Assembly: GCA_945868825.1 (NCBI GenBank)
Contig: CAMBMM010000004.1
Span: 1 to 64,000, forward strand
Origin: Sphingobacterium thalpophilum
Lineage (GTDB): Bacteria > Bacteroidota > Bacteroidia > Sphingobacteriales > Sphingobacteriaceae
Reading direction: 5' to 3'
Length of the DNA stretch: 64,000 nucleotides
Part shown: positions 31,666 through 41,781 of the stretch, in pieces
How the letters are laid out: every line of letters begins with the position of its first letter
How positions within the stretch are numbered: the stretch's first letter is position 1
The notes under the pieces: generated by a model
What the model saw: the letters and a program-made list of their open reading frames with translations, nothing else
What the model was told of the DNA's origin: nothing
The model's database searches: none
Program-made: the position numbers and the translations under genes

Positions 31666-32148
31666 ATGTCTTTACTCAGTAACAACGCACAAGCGCTACA
31701 CATTCTTTTTAATGAAGAGCTGTATGCAATTGGTGACACTGGAGAAAATAAAGTTCCTGAGGAGTCCATTTCATTTGATTATTTGGGCGGTAACAATCGA
31801 TTTTTCTTACTACTTGTTCATAGTCCCAACGAAAAATACCTAGAAAAGCAGCACCTAGATTTACTCTTAAAAATTTTACAAGCAAAAGGACTGCAGCAAG
31901 AAGATGTAGCTATTTTGAACACAGCCAATCAGCCACCATTCAGTTTCGAAGATTTACAAACTTTTTTTGCTTGTGCTAAAATCTGTTTGTTCGGCATAGC
32001 ACCTGCCACCTTGGGCTTAGCCAATACGGCTTCTAACGAACCTTTTATACACGAAGGTGTTCGGGTATTGGCTACGTTTAGTTTAGCAGAGTTAGCACAA
32101 ACACAACATAAAAAAGTAGCTTTTTGGAATGTAATGAAAGCTTTTTAG
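31666..32148 (+). CDS. Hypothetical protein upstream of rdgB; possible HolD (DNA pol III psi)-like protein
   Basis: 160 aa; C-terminal KKVAFWNVMKAF and central LLLKILQAKGLQQEDVAILN pattern. Confidence 0.6.
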   Translation: MSLLSNNAQALHILFNEELYAIGDTGENKVPEESISFDYLGGNNRFFLLLVHSPNEKYLEKQHLDLLLKILQAKGLQQEDVAILNTANQPPFSFEDLQTFFACAKICLFGIAPATLGLANTASNEPFIHEGVRVLATFSLAELAQTQHKKVAFWNVMKAF

Positions 32149-32152
32149 TTTT

Positions 32153-32731
32153 ATGGACTTGATATTTGCCACCCATAATCCACACAAACTCGAAGAAATT
32201 CAAAAATTAGTAGCCGACGCAGGCATTCGCTTGCGCAGTTTAACAGATATTGGCTGCCGTGATGAAATTGACGAAACAGGCGATACTTTTGAGGCCAATG
32301 CTACTATTAAAAGCAACTATGTATTTCAACATTTTGGGTTAAACTGTTTTGCCGATGATTCCGGCTTAGTGGTAGATGCGCTACATGGAGAACCGGGTAT
32401 TTATTCGGCCCGTTATTCAGGCAGCAGGGACCCCAAATTAAATTTAGAATGGGTACTAGACCGTATGCAGGGCCAAACCAACAGAACGGCCCGCTTTGTA
32501 TCGGTAATTTCCTTGGTGCTCAATGGGCAAACACACCTTTTTAGAGGCGAAGTAGAAGGGAACTTGGCCACTGAATGTGCCGGTGTAGCAGGCTTTGGCT
32601 ACGATCCTATTTTTATTCCCAATAGCTACGCGTGTACGTTTGCAGAAATGAGTTTAGCCGAGAAGAATCGAATTTCGCACCGTTCTAAGGCCTTAACTCA
32701 ACTGTTCCAATTCTTAAAAACTAGAACTTAA
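32153..32731 (+). CDS. rdgB: XTP/dITP diphosphatase (RdgB/HAM1)
   Basis: FATHNPHKLEEIQKL, FADDSGLVVDALHGEPGIYSARYSG, GFGYDPIF. Confidence 0.96.
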   Translation: MDLIFATHNPHKLEEIQKLVADAGIRLRSLTDIGCRDEIDETGDTFEANATIKSNYVFQHFGLNCFADDSGLVVDALHGEPGIYSARYSGSRDPKLNLEWVLDRMQGQTNRTARFVSVISLVLNGQTHLFRGEVEGNLATECAGVAGFGYDPIFIPNSYACTFAEMSLAEKNRISHRSKALTQLFQFLKTRT

Positions 32732-34565
32732 TTTTTTTCAATTTCTTTTTAGGTGCTGTAGTTTGAGTACTCGGTTTACTAACTTCAGCCTTTTTTGGCG
32801 GTGCTTGGTAAATGCTCGGAATAATGGATTCTTTAGAAAGAGGCCGATCCTTTGGCTTCCAAATAAAGCCATCTAGTAGTTCTTTATCTTTCTCTATTTT
32901 ATCCATTGGATTGTAAACCATTTCTGGTTTTTTGATAAAATAAATATCATTAAGGCTATTTTTTCCAAATAAGATTTTAATCCGGCTACTTACCGAGCGG
33001 TTCATGCCCGAGTAGCTTCCGTCTTCTTCTTTTAAAAAATACACACTCTCCGAATTGCCATCGGCAAATAAGCGTTCTAATGTATTATTTTTGAAATAGC
33101 CGGTCATCATCTTGCCTCGTACTTGGTTAAATTTAGTAGAGTCACCCTCGGTATTGGCAATAAAGCCCTTGGTAATGAGGAGCATTTTATGCAACTGCCT
33201 ATCTTTTAGTTGCAGGTAAATGGTATCGGCACTTAGTTGCGATCCCTGGGTCCATACCATTGGATTGTTATAGCAACGCATAATAGAATCGGTATAATTA
33301 AAATAGAGCGAATCTGCCTTGGACTGCAAATCCGATTTAAACACCTTAACGTGGTGGTAGGCCAATAAAATTCGTGTTTTTACGGTATCTAAATTAGCCT
33401 CTTCAGGTACCTCTAGCGGAATAGTAGACGCTTGTTTTTTAGCGACTTTGCTTGCTTGCTTTTCTTCTTTTTTGCTAGGGGCTTCAATAGGTTCTTTAGC
33501 TACTTTAATAGGGCTATTGTTACTATCCTCTTCTGGTATTCCGGTATCTGTGGTGGTAACCTTTTCCGTTTCAGCCATAATTTCCAAATCGTTTTTAGGC
33601 TCCATCATAGCTAAGGGCTTCAAATTCCTTCGCAGTACTACCCGGCTAACCAAGGTATCGGCAGTTAGCCAAATAGAATCCACACCGGTCGAATCGTTCT
33701 CGGTGCTTAAAATAACATAGGCATTTTGGGTAACTAAAGTACTCTCGTCCGCTTTTTTATAAATACCCAAATTTCCTTTTAGGATAATTTTGTCGGCAGT
33801 ATCAATAAACACAATGTTTTTAACGGCACGTCCATAACCACGTTTGCCATCGTAAAATAAGCTATCGCCAGTAAGGCTTTTACTGCCTTGCGTATATAAA
33901 TTGTTCTTTCCAAACTTGGCCTGGTCATAAATGGTATTGTACTCCCCATTTTCAGTATAAAGTGTATCATCTTTCCCCTTAATTTTTGTAGGGCCATAGA
34001 AATACGAAATTTTGGAACCCGTGTTGTAGCGGAGCGTATCCGATTTTATAGTGCTATTGGGCGATGTAACCAACACATCGCGGCGAAAATAGGCATCTCT
34101 ACTATTGGCAAAATAGTAGCCATTTTTACTTGTCAATACGTTTTTACCATTTACAATTTTACCCCCGCCGGTATAGGTGCCAATTCGGGTGCCCAAGTTA
34201 TAGGTAAGGTATTCGGTGGTTAAAACCGCATCGCCATCCACCATGCGCACGCGGCGTGTAAGCAGGGCAATTTTGGTATTGCCATTGTAGTTTAGCGTAT
34301 CCGAATAAATAATAGTGCCACTCGTTTGCGTAATTACTACATTGCCAAAGGCATCAAAAGTGTTTTGGGCTTGATTGAATAAAGCACTATCTGCCGATAG
34401 CGTAGAACCATCTTGCGAAAAAACAGGGCGTATTACTTTTAATAAATCTACATTAGGCATGCCAATTACTTTTATCGACGATACCAATTGTACCCTAGAC
34501 TTTTGCTGACCTTGGGCAGCTAGCACTAGGCCTAAAAGAAAGAAAGTGAATACGAGTTTTTTCAC
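32721..34565 (-). CDS. OstA-like (LptA/LptD N-domain-like) protein
   Basis: Signal peptide; repeated beta-jellyroll strand motifs (SADSALFNQAQNTFDAFGNVVITQ, SDTLNYNGNTKIALLTRRVRMVDGDAVLTTEYLTYN). Confidence 0.85.
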   Translation of the reverse strand: MKKLVFTFFLLGLVLAAQGQQKSRVQLVSSIKVIGMPNVDLLKVIRPVFSQDGSTLSADSALFNQAQNTFDAFGNVVITQTSGTIIYSDTLNYNGNTKIALLTRRVRMVDGDAVLTTEYLTYNLGTRIGTYTGGGKIVNGKNVLTSKNGYYFANSRDAYFRRDVLVTSPNSTIKSDTLRYNTGSKISYFYGPTKIKGKDDTLYTENGEYNTIYDQAKFGKNNLYTQGSKSLTGDSLFYDGKRGYGRAVKNIVFIDTADKIILKGNLGIYKKADESTLVTQNAYVILSTENDSTGVDSIWLTADTLVSRVVLRRNLKPLAMMEPKNDLEIMAETEKVTTTDTGIPEEDSNNSPIKVAKEPIEAPSKKEEKQASKVAKKQASTIPLEVPEEANLDTVKTRILLAYHHVKVFKSDLQSKADSLYFNYTDSIMRCYNNPMVWTQGSQLSADTIYLQLKDRQLHKMLLITKGFIANTEGDSTKFNQVRGKMMTGYFKNNTLERLFADGNSESVYFLKEEDGSYSGMNRSVSSRIKILFGKNSLNDIYFIKKPEMVYNPMDKIEKDKELLDGFIWKPKDRPLSKESIIPSIYQAPPKKAEVSKPSTQTTAPKKKLKKIKF

Positions 34566-34603
34566 CCTACAAAATTAGTTTTTTGGCTAAGGATATTAAT
34601 AAA

Positions 34604-34611
34604 TAAATTTG
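34604..34611 (+). promoter_or_regulatory. -7 element TAAATTTG, 4 nt before the tilS ATG; TTTG at 34582-34585 (18-nt spacer)
   Basis: Near-consensus Bacteroidota promoter. Confidence 0.65.
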
Positions 34612-34615
34612 GATA

Positions 34616-35953
34616 ATGTTAAGCACCGAAAAATTCACCCAGTTTATACAACAAAACGCACTTTTTAACCCAGAAGAGCGTGTTTTGCTGGCACTAAGTG
34701 GCGGTAAAGATTCGGTACTCATGGCTCATTTATATAAGGCCGCTGGCTATCGCTTCGGTTTAGCACATGCAAATTTTGGCTTACGGGCCGCCGAATCTGA
34801 TGAAGATGAACACTTCTGCGAAGAGCTAGCCAAGCAATTGGATGTGCCTTTTTATAGTACCCGATTTCAAACGCAAGCTTATGCCCAAGCCGAGCAACTT
34901 TCTATTCAAATGGCTGCCCGCGAACTTCGCTACCAATGGCTAGAACACCTGAGGCAAAGCGAAGGCTACCATTACGTTGCAGTAGCCCACCACCAAAACG
35001 ATAGTGTAGAAACCATCCTATTAAATTTAGTACGAGGAACCGGCGTAAGCGGCCTGCACGGCATTTTGCCCAAACGAGATTTTTTAATTCGGCCGCTTTT
35101 ATATCTTAAAAGAGAAGAAGTAGATGCGCTGGTGGCGCAAGAAGGTTTCTTGTTTCGAGAAGATTCTTCTAACCAATCGGTAAAATACGCCCGCAATAAA
35201 ATAAGATACGAAGTGGTGCCGGTGCTCAAAGAACTGAACCCTTCTTTAGAACATACCTTTGAGCAAAATGCCCGCAGAATGGCCGAATTGGAAGTGCTAT
35301 TGCACCAACGAGTAGCCGAACTGCATGAGCAGCTTTTTGAAAAAGCAGCTGATGGGACTGTACGCATTGCCCTAGCTCCATTAAAAACACTCCATCCACA
35401 AAAAACACTTTTGTTCGAATTGTTTAAACCCTACGGCTTTACCGAATCGGTATTAACCGATTTGTGCGCCAGCTGGAATGGCCAAGCCGGCAAAGTGTTT
35501 CAGTCGGCAACACACGAGCTCTTGCTAGACCGCGATTGCCTATACCTAAGCAGCGCTCTCTTAGCAAGCCCGCTAGCCACAACGGTGAAGTCCAATCAAA
35601 CAGAATTGAGCTGGAACAAGCAGCAGTATACGCTACACAACCTAGATATAACCGACTTTGTTTTAGAAAAAACGAGTCAAAAAGCGCAATTAAATGCCGA
35701 TGTATTGGTGTATCCTTTAGTACTCCGCTCTTGGCAAGTGGGCGATACCTACCAACCTTTGGGCATGCAGGGTCAAAAGAAATTGAGTGATTTATTTATC
35801 GAACATAAAATTCCTCGAAACCAAAAAGACAGCACCTTGGTACTACAAAATGGCAACGGCGATATTTTATGGGTAGCCGGTATGCGCATACACGAGCGTT
35901 ATAAAGTTGACTCGAACACTAAAAAAGTGCTTATATTAGCACCTAACGCTTAA
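34616..35953 (+). CDS. tilS: tRNA(Ile)-lysidine synthase
   Basis: LALSGGKDSVLMAHL PP-loop, AHANFGLRAAESDEDE, HHQNDSVETILLNLVRGTG. Confidence 0.95.
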   Translation: MLSTEKFTQFIQQNALFNPEERVLLALSGGKDSVLMAHLYKAAGYRFGLAHANFGLRAAESDEDEHFCEELAKQLDVPFYSTRFQTQAYAQAEQLSIQMAARELRYQWLEHLRQSEGYHYVAVAHHQNDSVETILLNLVRGTGVSGLHGILPKRDFLIRPLLYLKREEVDALVAQEGFLFREDSSNQSVKYARNKIRYEVVPVLKELNPSLEHTFEQNARRMAELEVLLHQRVAELHEQLFEKAADGTVRIALAPLKTLHPQKTLLFELFKPYGFTESVLTDLCASWNGQAGKVFQSATHELLLDRDCLYLSSALLASPLATTVKSNQTELSWNKQQYTLHNLDITDFVLEKTSQKAQLNADVLVYPLVLRSWQVGDTYQPLGMQGQKKLSDLFIEHKIPRNQKDSTLVLQNGNGDILWVAGMRIHERYKVDSNTKKVLILAPNA

Positions 35954-35956
35954 GCT

Positions 35957-36436
35957 ATGAGTTTACCTACTACCTATACCGAAAAACAATACCTCGGCCG
36001 CGATTACAACCGCATTAGCATTCGTATGGTAATGGCCTTGTTTTGTTTTGCCGCCTATTATTTTTCTGAAAATGATGCCAATGCCGAATTATTTTTGGTA
36101 GTAGGCTTCGGTATTTTGGTATTGTCTATTTTGATGATGTTTTTGATGCATTTTAGAACCCGCATACAAAACAAGAGCATTTTACTCGATGGTTTATGGA
36201 CTACCAAATTGGTAAAAATAGATTTAGATAGCATTGTAAAAGTAGAGCGCCAAGCTTATAGCCGCTATTTCATTAACAACCCGGTATACAATTTGCATAA
36301 AAATGGCACCATTCGATTTTATGCCGGTGGTAAGGATGCCATTTACCTTACAGATAAAGACAATTTTGTATACGTAGTGGGTAGCCAACACCCCAACGAA
36401 TTGTTGCTGGCTGTTAAAGAGGCCCTCAAAAAATAA
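35957..36436 (+). CDS. Membrane protein of unknown function (PH-like C-terminal region)
   Basis: Two TM helices then a beta-rich domain. Confidence 0.65.
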   Translation: MSLPTTYTEKQYLGRDYNRISIRMVMALFCFAAYYFSENDANAELFLVVGFGILVLSILMMFLMHFRTRIQNKSILLDGLWTTKLVKIDLDSIVKVERQAYSRYFINNPVYNLHKNGTIRFYAGGKDAIYLTDKDNFVYVVGSQHPNELLLAVKEALKK

Positions 36437-36481
36437 CACCCCACCCGTTTCCGAATGAGGTGCATCTTTAAATTTTTTCGC

Positions 36482-37444
36482 TTACATTTTTAAGCCTATT
36501 TCACGTAGGCGCTCATCCAGGTATTCGCCGGCAGTCATATCGGTATAGGCTTTCGGATTTGCTGCATCTATGCACGATGCTAAGCAGGTTAAATCCATAT
36601 TCGATCTAGGGTGTAAAAAGAAAGGCACCGAAAAACGAGAATTTTTCATCAGCTCACGAGGAGGGTTTACCACGCGGTGCGTGGTAGATTTTAACGTGTT
36701 ATTGGTTAAACGTTGCAGCATATCGCCCACGTTTACCACAATATCTTCGCCATGTGCTTTCACCGGGAACCATTGTCCATCACGGGTAAGTACTTCTAAG
36801 CCATCGGCGCTGGCGCCAATGAGTAAGGTAATTAAGTTGATGTCTTCATGCGCACCTGCACGTACAGCATCGGCCGGTACGCTATCGGGATCTTCAATAG
36901 GGAAGTAGTGAATGGCCCGTAAAATGGAGTTGCCGTTATGTACCTTATCGTCGAAATAATTTTCGGGTAGTGCTAAATAATTGGCAATGGCCCGCAATAA
37001 ATGCTTGCCCGATGCTTCTAGGCTTTCGTAAACCTCACGGGTAACGCTATTAAAACGAGGGTTTTCTGTTACCTCTATATTGTCGGGGTATTCGCTTTTT
37101 ACCACATCACCATCGCTAACGGTTTGGCCACGCTGCCAAAATTCTTTCAAATCGGGCGTTTTCGAATCTTTAGCTTTTTCTTTGCCTTTGCTGGTATAGC
37201 CACGTTGCCCGGCTAGTCCAGGCTTTTCGTAAGCCAATTTGGTAGCTTCAGGTAAAGCAAAAAAGTTTTTTACTTCTTGGTAAAGCTCCTCAATCAATTG
37301 CGGGCTTAGGCCATGGTTGGCTATGGTTACAAAGCCGGTATCGGTATAGGCTTTGCCTAAATCGTCCGAAAATTTTTTCTTTTGTTCGGGGGTGCCGAAA
37401 ACGTAATCGTTTAAGTCGAGGCGGGGAATATGTACTTCAGCCAT
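36482..37444 (-). CDS. Isopenicillin N synthase-family 2OG-Fe(II) oxygenase
   Basis: GAHEDINLITLLIGASADGLEV, GDMLQRLTNNTLKSTTHRV, RFSVPFF. Confidence 0.93.
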   Translation of the reverse strand: MAEVHIPRLDLNDYVFGTPEQKKKFSDDLGKAYTDTGFVTIANHGLSPQLIEELYQEVKNFFALPEATKLAYEKPGLAGQRGYTSKGKEKAKDSKTPDLKEFWQRGQTVSDGDVVKSEYPDNIEVTENPRFNSVTREVYESLEASGKHLLRAIANYLALPENYFDDKVHNGNSILRAIHYFPIEDPDSVPADAVRAGAHEDINLITLLIGASADGLEVLTRDGQWFPVKAHGEDIVVNVGDMLQRLTNNTLKSTTHRVVNPPRELMKNSRFSVPFFLHPRSNMDLTCLASCIDAANPKAYTDMTAGEYLDERLREIGLKM

Positions 37445-37591
37445 AGTTTTTGTATTGGGTACTCGAAGATACAGGGTTTTGGATGAATTGCGAAATAAAG
37501 CTTTTTAGGAATGATAACGCACAGCTTGGATCTAAATTATGAGCGCCTATAGATGCAAAGAACGAGCTAAACACTAATATTTCACATTTTT

Positions 37592-37622
37592 TTTGGCAAT
37601 TGGCTCAGACCTTCTATATTTG
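37592..37622 (+). promoter_or_regulatory. Canonical Bacteroidota promoter of the tRNA-Val locus
   Basis: TTTG (37592-37595) - 19 nt - TATATTTG (37615-37622), exact TTTG-N19-TAnnTTTG. Confidence 0.85.
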
Positions 37623-37659
37623 CAATCCCAAAGGGAGATTGATTTAGCTAGTTTAGCGC

Positions 37660-38220
<561 letters not shown>

Positions 38221-38221
<1 letters not shown>

Positions 38222-38252
38222 AAAAGCCCTCCCGAATTTCGGGAGGGCTTTA
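38221..38252. terminator. Terminator/REP-like hairpin downstream of the GIY-YIG module
   Basis: AAGCCCTCCCGAA...TTCGGGAGGGCTT, near identical to the hairpin after lspA. Confidence 0.75.
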
Positions 38253-38278
38253 ATTATGGCCTATACTTTTTCTTTACA

Positions 38279-38418
38279 TTAAGCTAAGCGCTTATCCGCT
38301 GTTAGCTTTTCGGCCAAACCCTTCTTTAACCTGTAGGTATTAAAGCGTTTATCTTCAGTTTCCGCTTGAGTCTCAATGCCCTCTTTTACCCCATAAACTT
38401 GCAGTAATTTCTGGTTCA
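38279..38418 (-). CDS. Possible small protein or gene remnant (MNQKLLQVYGVKEGIETQAETEDKRFNTYRLKKGLAEKLTADKRLA)
   Basis: GGGG before the internal ATG and coding-like composition; short and unrecognised. Confidence 0.25.
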
Positions 38419-38525
38419 TCCCCTGAATAGTAACAGACCGAATGCTGCGCTGATGTAAAGTCTTCCTGTGGCAGTGCAAACCCTTACTGCGCCAATGCAA
38501 CTAGTAACTTAGCAGTACAAAGCTA

Positions 38526-38623
38526 GGCCCGGCAGAACGGCGGGCCAGCGTAAAGGCCTATGCGCAGAAGCATCGTTCTGCCTTGAGTTTTTCTTACCTT
38601 TTTGATCAAGCAAAAAGGTAACA
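38526..38623. repeat. Two-hairpin dispersed repeat, copy 2 (complete)
   Basis: GGCAGAACG (38531-38539)...CGTTCTGCC (38574-38582); TTACCTTTTT (38594-38603)...AAAAAGGTAA (38612-38621). Confidence 0.85.
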
Positions 38624-38651
38624 CAAACAAATAAAAAATAAAAAAGCTCCA

Positions 38652-38706
38652 GCCCGGCAGAACGGCGGGCCAAGGTAAAGGCCTGTGGGCAGCATTTCTT
38701 CGCCGA
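38652..38706. repeat. Two-hairpin dispersed repeat, copy 3 (left arm only)
   Basis: agcccggcagaacggcgggccaaggtaaaggcctgtgggcagca... Confidence 0.75.
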
Positions 38707-38717
38707 AATATGAGCGC

Positions 38718-39173
38718 TTAATTTCTCCTATAAGCAGCCACAACTAACCCGTACGACTCTTCTAAAGTTGTTGGGAACAATTCCCCAAATTCTTGGATAA
38801 CCCCATTATTTATAAGCTGAGCTGCACTTGCTTCGCTGTAAATCCGACTTTTTACCACCTCCGTAGAACGTATCTCATTCTGTAAAATCACATGCGTTCT
38901 GTTTCTGTTTTCTGTAGAAGAACAATCCTCACTTTCGAAATCTTTTACTTTTAAAGCAGTTTCAAACATTTTTGCAGACTCAATAGCCAAGCAAGTGCTT
39001 TCATAATTTGACGGCACATTATAAATTCGCTTAGGCGTTTGGGTAGTTAATGTTTTTTTACAATAATGGCAAGTCTGCGTAATGACAATATAATTAACGG
39101 TATACTTTACCTCAGTTAATGGTTGAGGGTAAAACCAACTGCTAAGCAGTATGGAGAGGATTAGAGTTTTCAT
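38718..39173 (-). CDS. Secreted protein of unknown function with CxxC motif
   Basis: Signal peptide, TCHYCKKTLTTQTPKRIYNV. Confidence 0.65.
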   Translation of the reverse strand: MKTLILSILLSSWFYPQPLTEVKYTVNYIVITQTCHYCKKTLTTQTPKRIYNVPSNYESTCLAIESAKMFETALKVKDFESEDCSSTENRNRTHVILQNEIRSTEVVKSRIYSEASAAQLINNGVIQEFGELFPTTLEESYGLVVAAYRRN

Positions 39174-39180
39174 ATAGGCG

Positions 39181-40338
39181 TTATTTTAAGGTTTCGTTTT
39201 TGTATACCGCTAAATAATTTACCCACTCCGCCTCTGCTTTTATAAGCACGTCTTGATTGGCATTTATAAATAGTTGAGTTACATCGGCATCTACTTGTCC
39301 AAAAGTGCGCCAAGCCTTACCATCCCATTTAGCTAAATATGTTTTTTTACCCGTATTTATTGGTCCACAAGTAACATAAATATTGGCGTACTTATCTACT
39401 TTAATCGATTTTATGCTCGTTCCTTTGAAGTATGCAGGGTCTGTGCCAACAGCAGAAATAGTTTTGGTACTACTATCATATTTATAAACCATGTCAAACT
39501 CAGTATTGCCTTTGCCATACATGTATATATTAGACGCATCGTCAAACACAAAATTCAAATAACGTTTTTCATTTCCATCTCCGTTTTTTTGATAATATGT
39601 TAGGGGATTATCGCTCCCTAACAATGGGCCATACTTCCCATTAGCATTTAGCTCATAAATGTTAGGTGATATAACCAATACATCTGTTAAATTACTGCTA
39701 TTCACTAAATTTTGGCTTGTTTTCACTTTGGCTACAGCGTCTGTGGCACTACTAAAGTAAATTTTATTGTTTTGAATGGCATCAATTCTATCAAGTGCTA
39801 TCCCACCTTTATCCATCACATTCACCAATTCATTATTAGCGTACTTAAAAATATACTTAGTACCAGAAGAGCCGTATGAACTTAGTACAAGATGCAGCTG
39901 ATCGGCCCTGTCGAGTACAATCGAACAGATAGTATTGGTTCCTAAATTATTTTTTTTAGTTGATATCGTTTTGGCATCTATTAATTTTTTCCAGCCATCC
40001 TGCCATTGGTATATAGCCCAAAAACTATCTCCATAATCGTCTTTCTCGTAGGTTAATACATAAAGGATGTCATTAGCAGTAACCAAGCATTGCCCAATTT
40101 CTGAAAACGTAGAACCATTTTCGCCACCCAATTCAACTATTTTACTATCCTTATAAATTCCTATTTTGATCTTATTTACAAGGCTATACAGATTTTTATT
40201 GCTACAGCCCAATGCTTCTATACGGGTACTAGATGAGTACTGTAATTCGGGGGTAATTGCTTTCCATTGGGCCATAATCTTAGTGCTGGAGAAAGTGCAC
40301 AAAAATAATATGACGACAATTTTATAACTAGTTTTCAT
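39181..40338 (-). CDS. Secreted beta-propeller-like protein of unknown function
   Basis: Signal peptide; repeated W/D-rich strands (GKAWRTFGQVDADVTQLFINANQDV). Confidence 0.65.
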   Translation of the reverse strand: MKTSYKIVVILFLCTFSSTKIMAQWKAITPELQYSSSTRIEALGCSNKNLYSLVNKIKIGIYKDSKIVELGGENGSTFSEIGQCLVTANDILYVLTYEKDDYGDSFWAIYQWQDGWKKLIDAKTISTKKNNLGTNTICSIVLDRADQLHLVLSSYGSSGTKYIFKYANNELVNVMDKGGIALDRIDAIQNNKIYFSSATDAVAKVKTSQNLVNSSNLTDVLVISPNIYELNANGKYGPLLGSDNPLTYYQKNGDGNEKRYLNFVFDDASNIYMYGKGNTEFDMVYKYDSSTKTISAVGTDPAYFKGTSIKSIKVDKYANIYVTCGPINTGKKTYLAKWDGKAWRTFGQVDADVTQLFINANQDVLIKAEAEWVNYLAVYKNETLK

Positions 40339-40463
40339 GATTCGCAGAGATTAAGAAATATACGGTGTGATTAATAAAAATATAATGCATTAGCTATTAT
40401 TGTATTAATCTAAGTTAATGATTTTAAGTAATACACTATAACAATTATTGCTTTACATTACCG

Positions 40464-40508
40464 CCCAAAATCATCCTGCACCCGCACAATATCCGCCTCA
40501 TCCGAAGG
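40464..40508. repeat. 45-bp direct repeat, left copy: 3'-end fragment of the downstream cupin gene
   Basis: cccaaaatcatcctgCacccgcacaatatccgcctcatccgaagg, 1 mismatch to 41838-41882. Confidence 0.9.
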
Positions 40509-40519
40509 CCTATATGTTT

Positions 40520-40565
40520 ACAAACAAATAAAAATAAAAAAGCCACGGCCCGGCAGAACGGCCAT
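40520..40565. repeat. Fragment of the two-hairpin dispersed repeat with its AT-rich linker
   Basis: acaaacaaataaaaataaaaaagccacggcccggcagaacggcc matches 38623-38668 (acaaacaaataaaaaataaaaaagctccagcccggcagaacggcggg). Confidence 0.8.
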
Positions 40566-40623
40566 CCCCAATCATAAAACAGCAACAACACAAAGCCCTT
40601 CAGAGAAATTTGAGTTTTTTACC

Positions 40624-41781
40624 CTAGGTTTTCTCAATAGCAATAGACACTAGATCCAATTTATTAAAGTCCCAACGGCTACTGGTATCGGTAGTAAACA
40701 TGCGGTACAGCTTAGCCGAGCAACCCTCAATAACTCTATTATGAGCCATTACACCCGTATAAATCGGGTCGTGGCCAGCAATATCTTCTCGGTATAGTTT
40801 CTTTACCGGTTCCCACACGTAGCCATCGGTGCTCATAGATACCAACACATTCCATGTAGGTGGATTAACATTTCCCAAAATACAGCTCGGATAAAAGGCT
40901 ACATATTTTTGTAAAGCAGGCACATAAAAAGGGTCGAAATCGCCAACCACACCCCAGGTAGTAAAATTGGGCATTAAATCTACCGACTGCCCTTTTAGGC
41001 CAGGTTGGTTCCAATTTTGGCCATTCCACTTGTTAAATACGGGCGTGGTATTTGCCTGTGCCGCTGCAATAACTGCCTGCAGAGGAGCTCTTGAAACCGC
41101 CAGTTGATTTTTAGTGCCATTGGCCTGCATATCGGTATGGTAAACCATCATGTAGTTTACCCCATGTTCATTTTTAATAATAAAGCCACCATTGCCCATG
41201 GTTAAGGCATGGTAGGGGTCGGTTTCATCGCTAGCATGATGATCAATAATGGTACCTAGATCGGTCCAACTTAACCCAAAATTTGTAGATTTTGCCATTC
41301 TTAGGCTTACATGAGCAAAAAAGTTAGGATTGCTAGGATCGCTTTTTTCATGGTGGGTAACCATTAATAATAAGCCAGATGCAGTATCGTAATACACCGG
41401 CCCACCACTACCTAGCCAATTGCCTTGCGCATCTAACATAGGCACCCGAATGCCGGCCGTAATTTTTTTTCCGTCGGCAGAAAACTTCGCCCGCATAATA
41501 TCGCCTGCATCTCCAAAGCCAAAGCCATAATACTCTTGCGTGGTGGGGTGTTTGCAAAATCCAATTAACGAATCGGGCCAGGAGGCCAAATTAAAACTTA
41601 ATAATTCTTGGTGTGAGGCTACTTCTACAACCGATTGCTCTTTAAATCCGGCCTCAGCCAAGGTTACACCGCAGGCACTTAGTTCCGTATTTTTTTTCTT
41701 ACAAGCATACCACGAACTTAACGGCAATAAGCTAAATGCTACTGCTTTGCTGCTGTTTAGTATGAAGGATCTGCGTTACAT
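40624..41781 (-). pseudogene. Sialidase/GH43-like beta-propeller lipoprotein with disrupted start (called ORF 40624-41727 begins at an internal TTG)
   Basis: Upstream in-frame reading ATG-TAA-CGC-AGA-TCC-TTC-ATA... = M*RRSFILNSSKAVAFSLLPLSSWYACKKK; body intact, e.g. GSGGPVYYDTASGLLLMVTHHEK. Confidence 0.55.
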
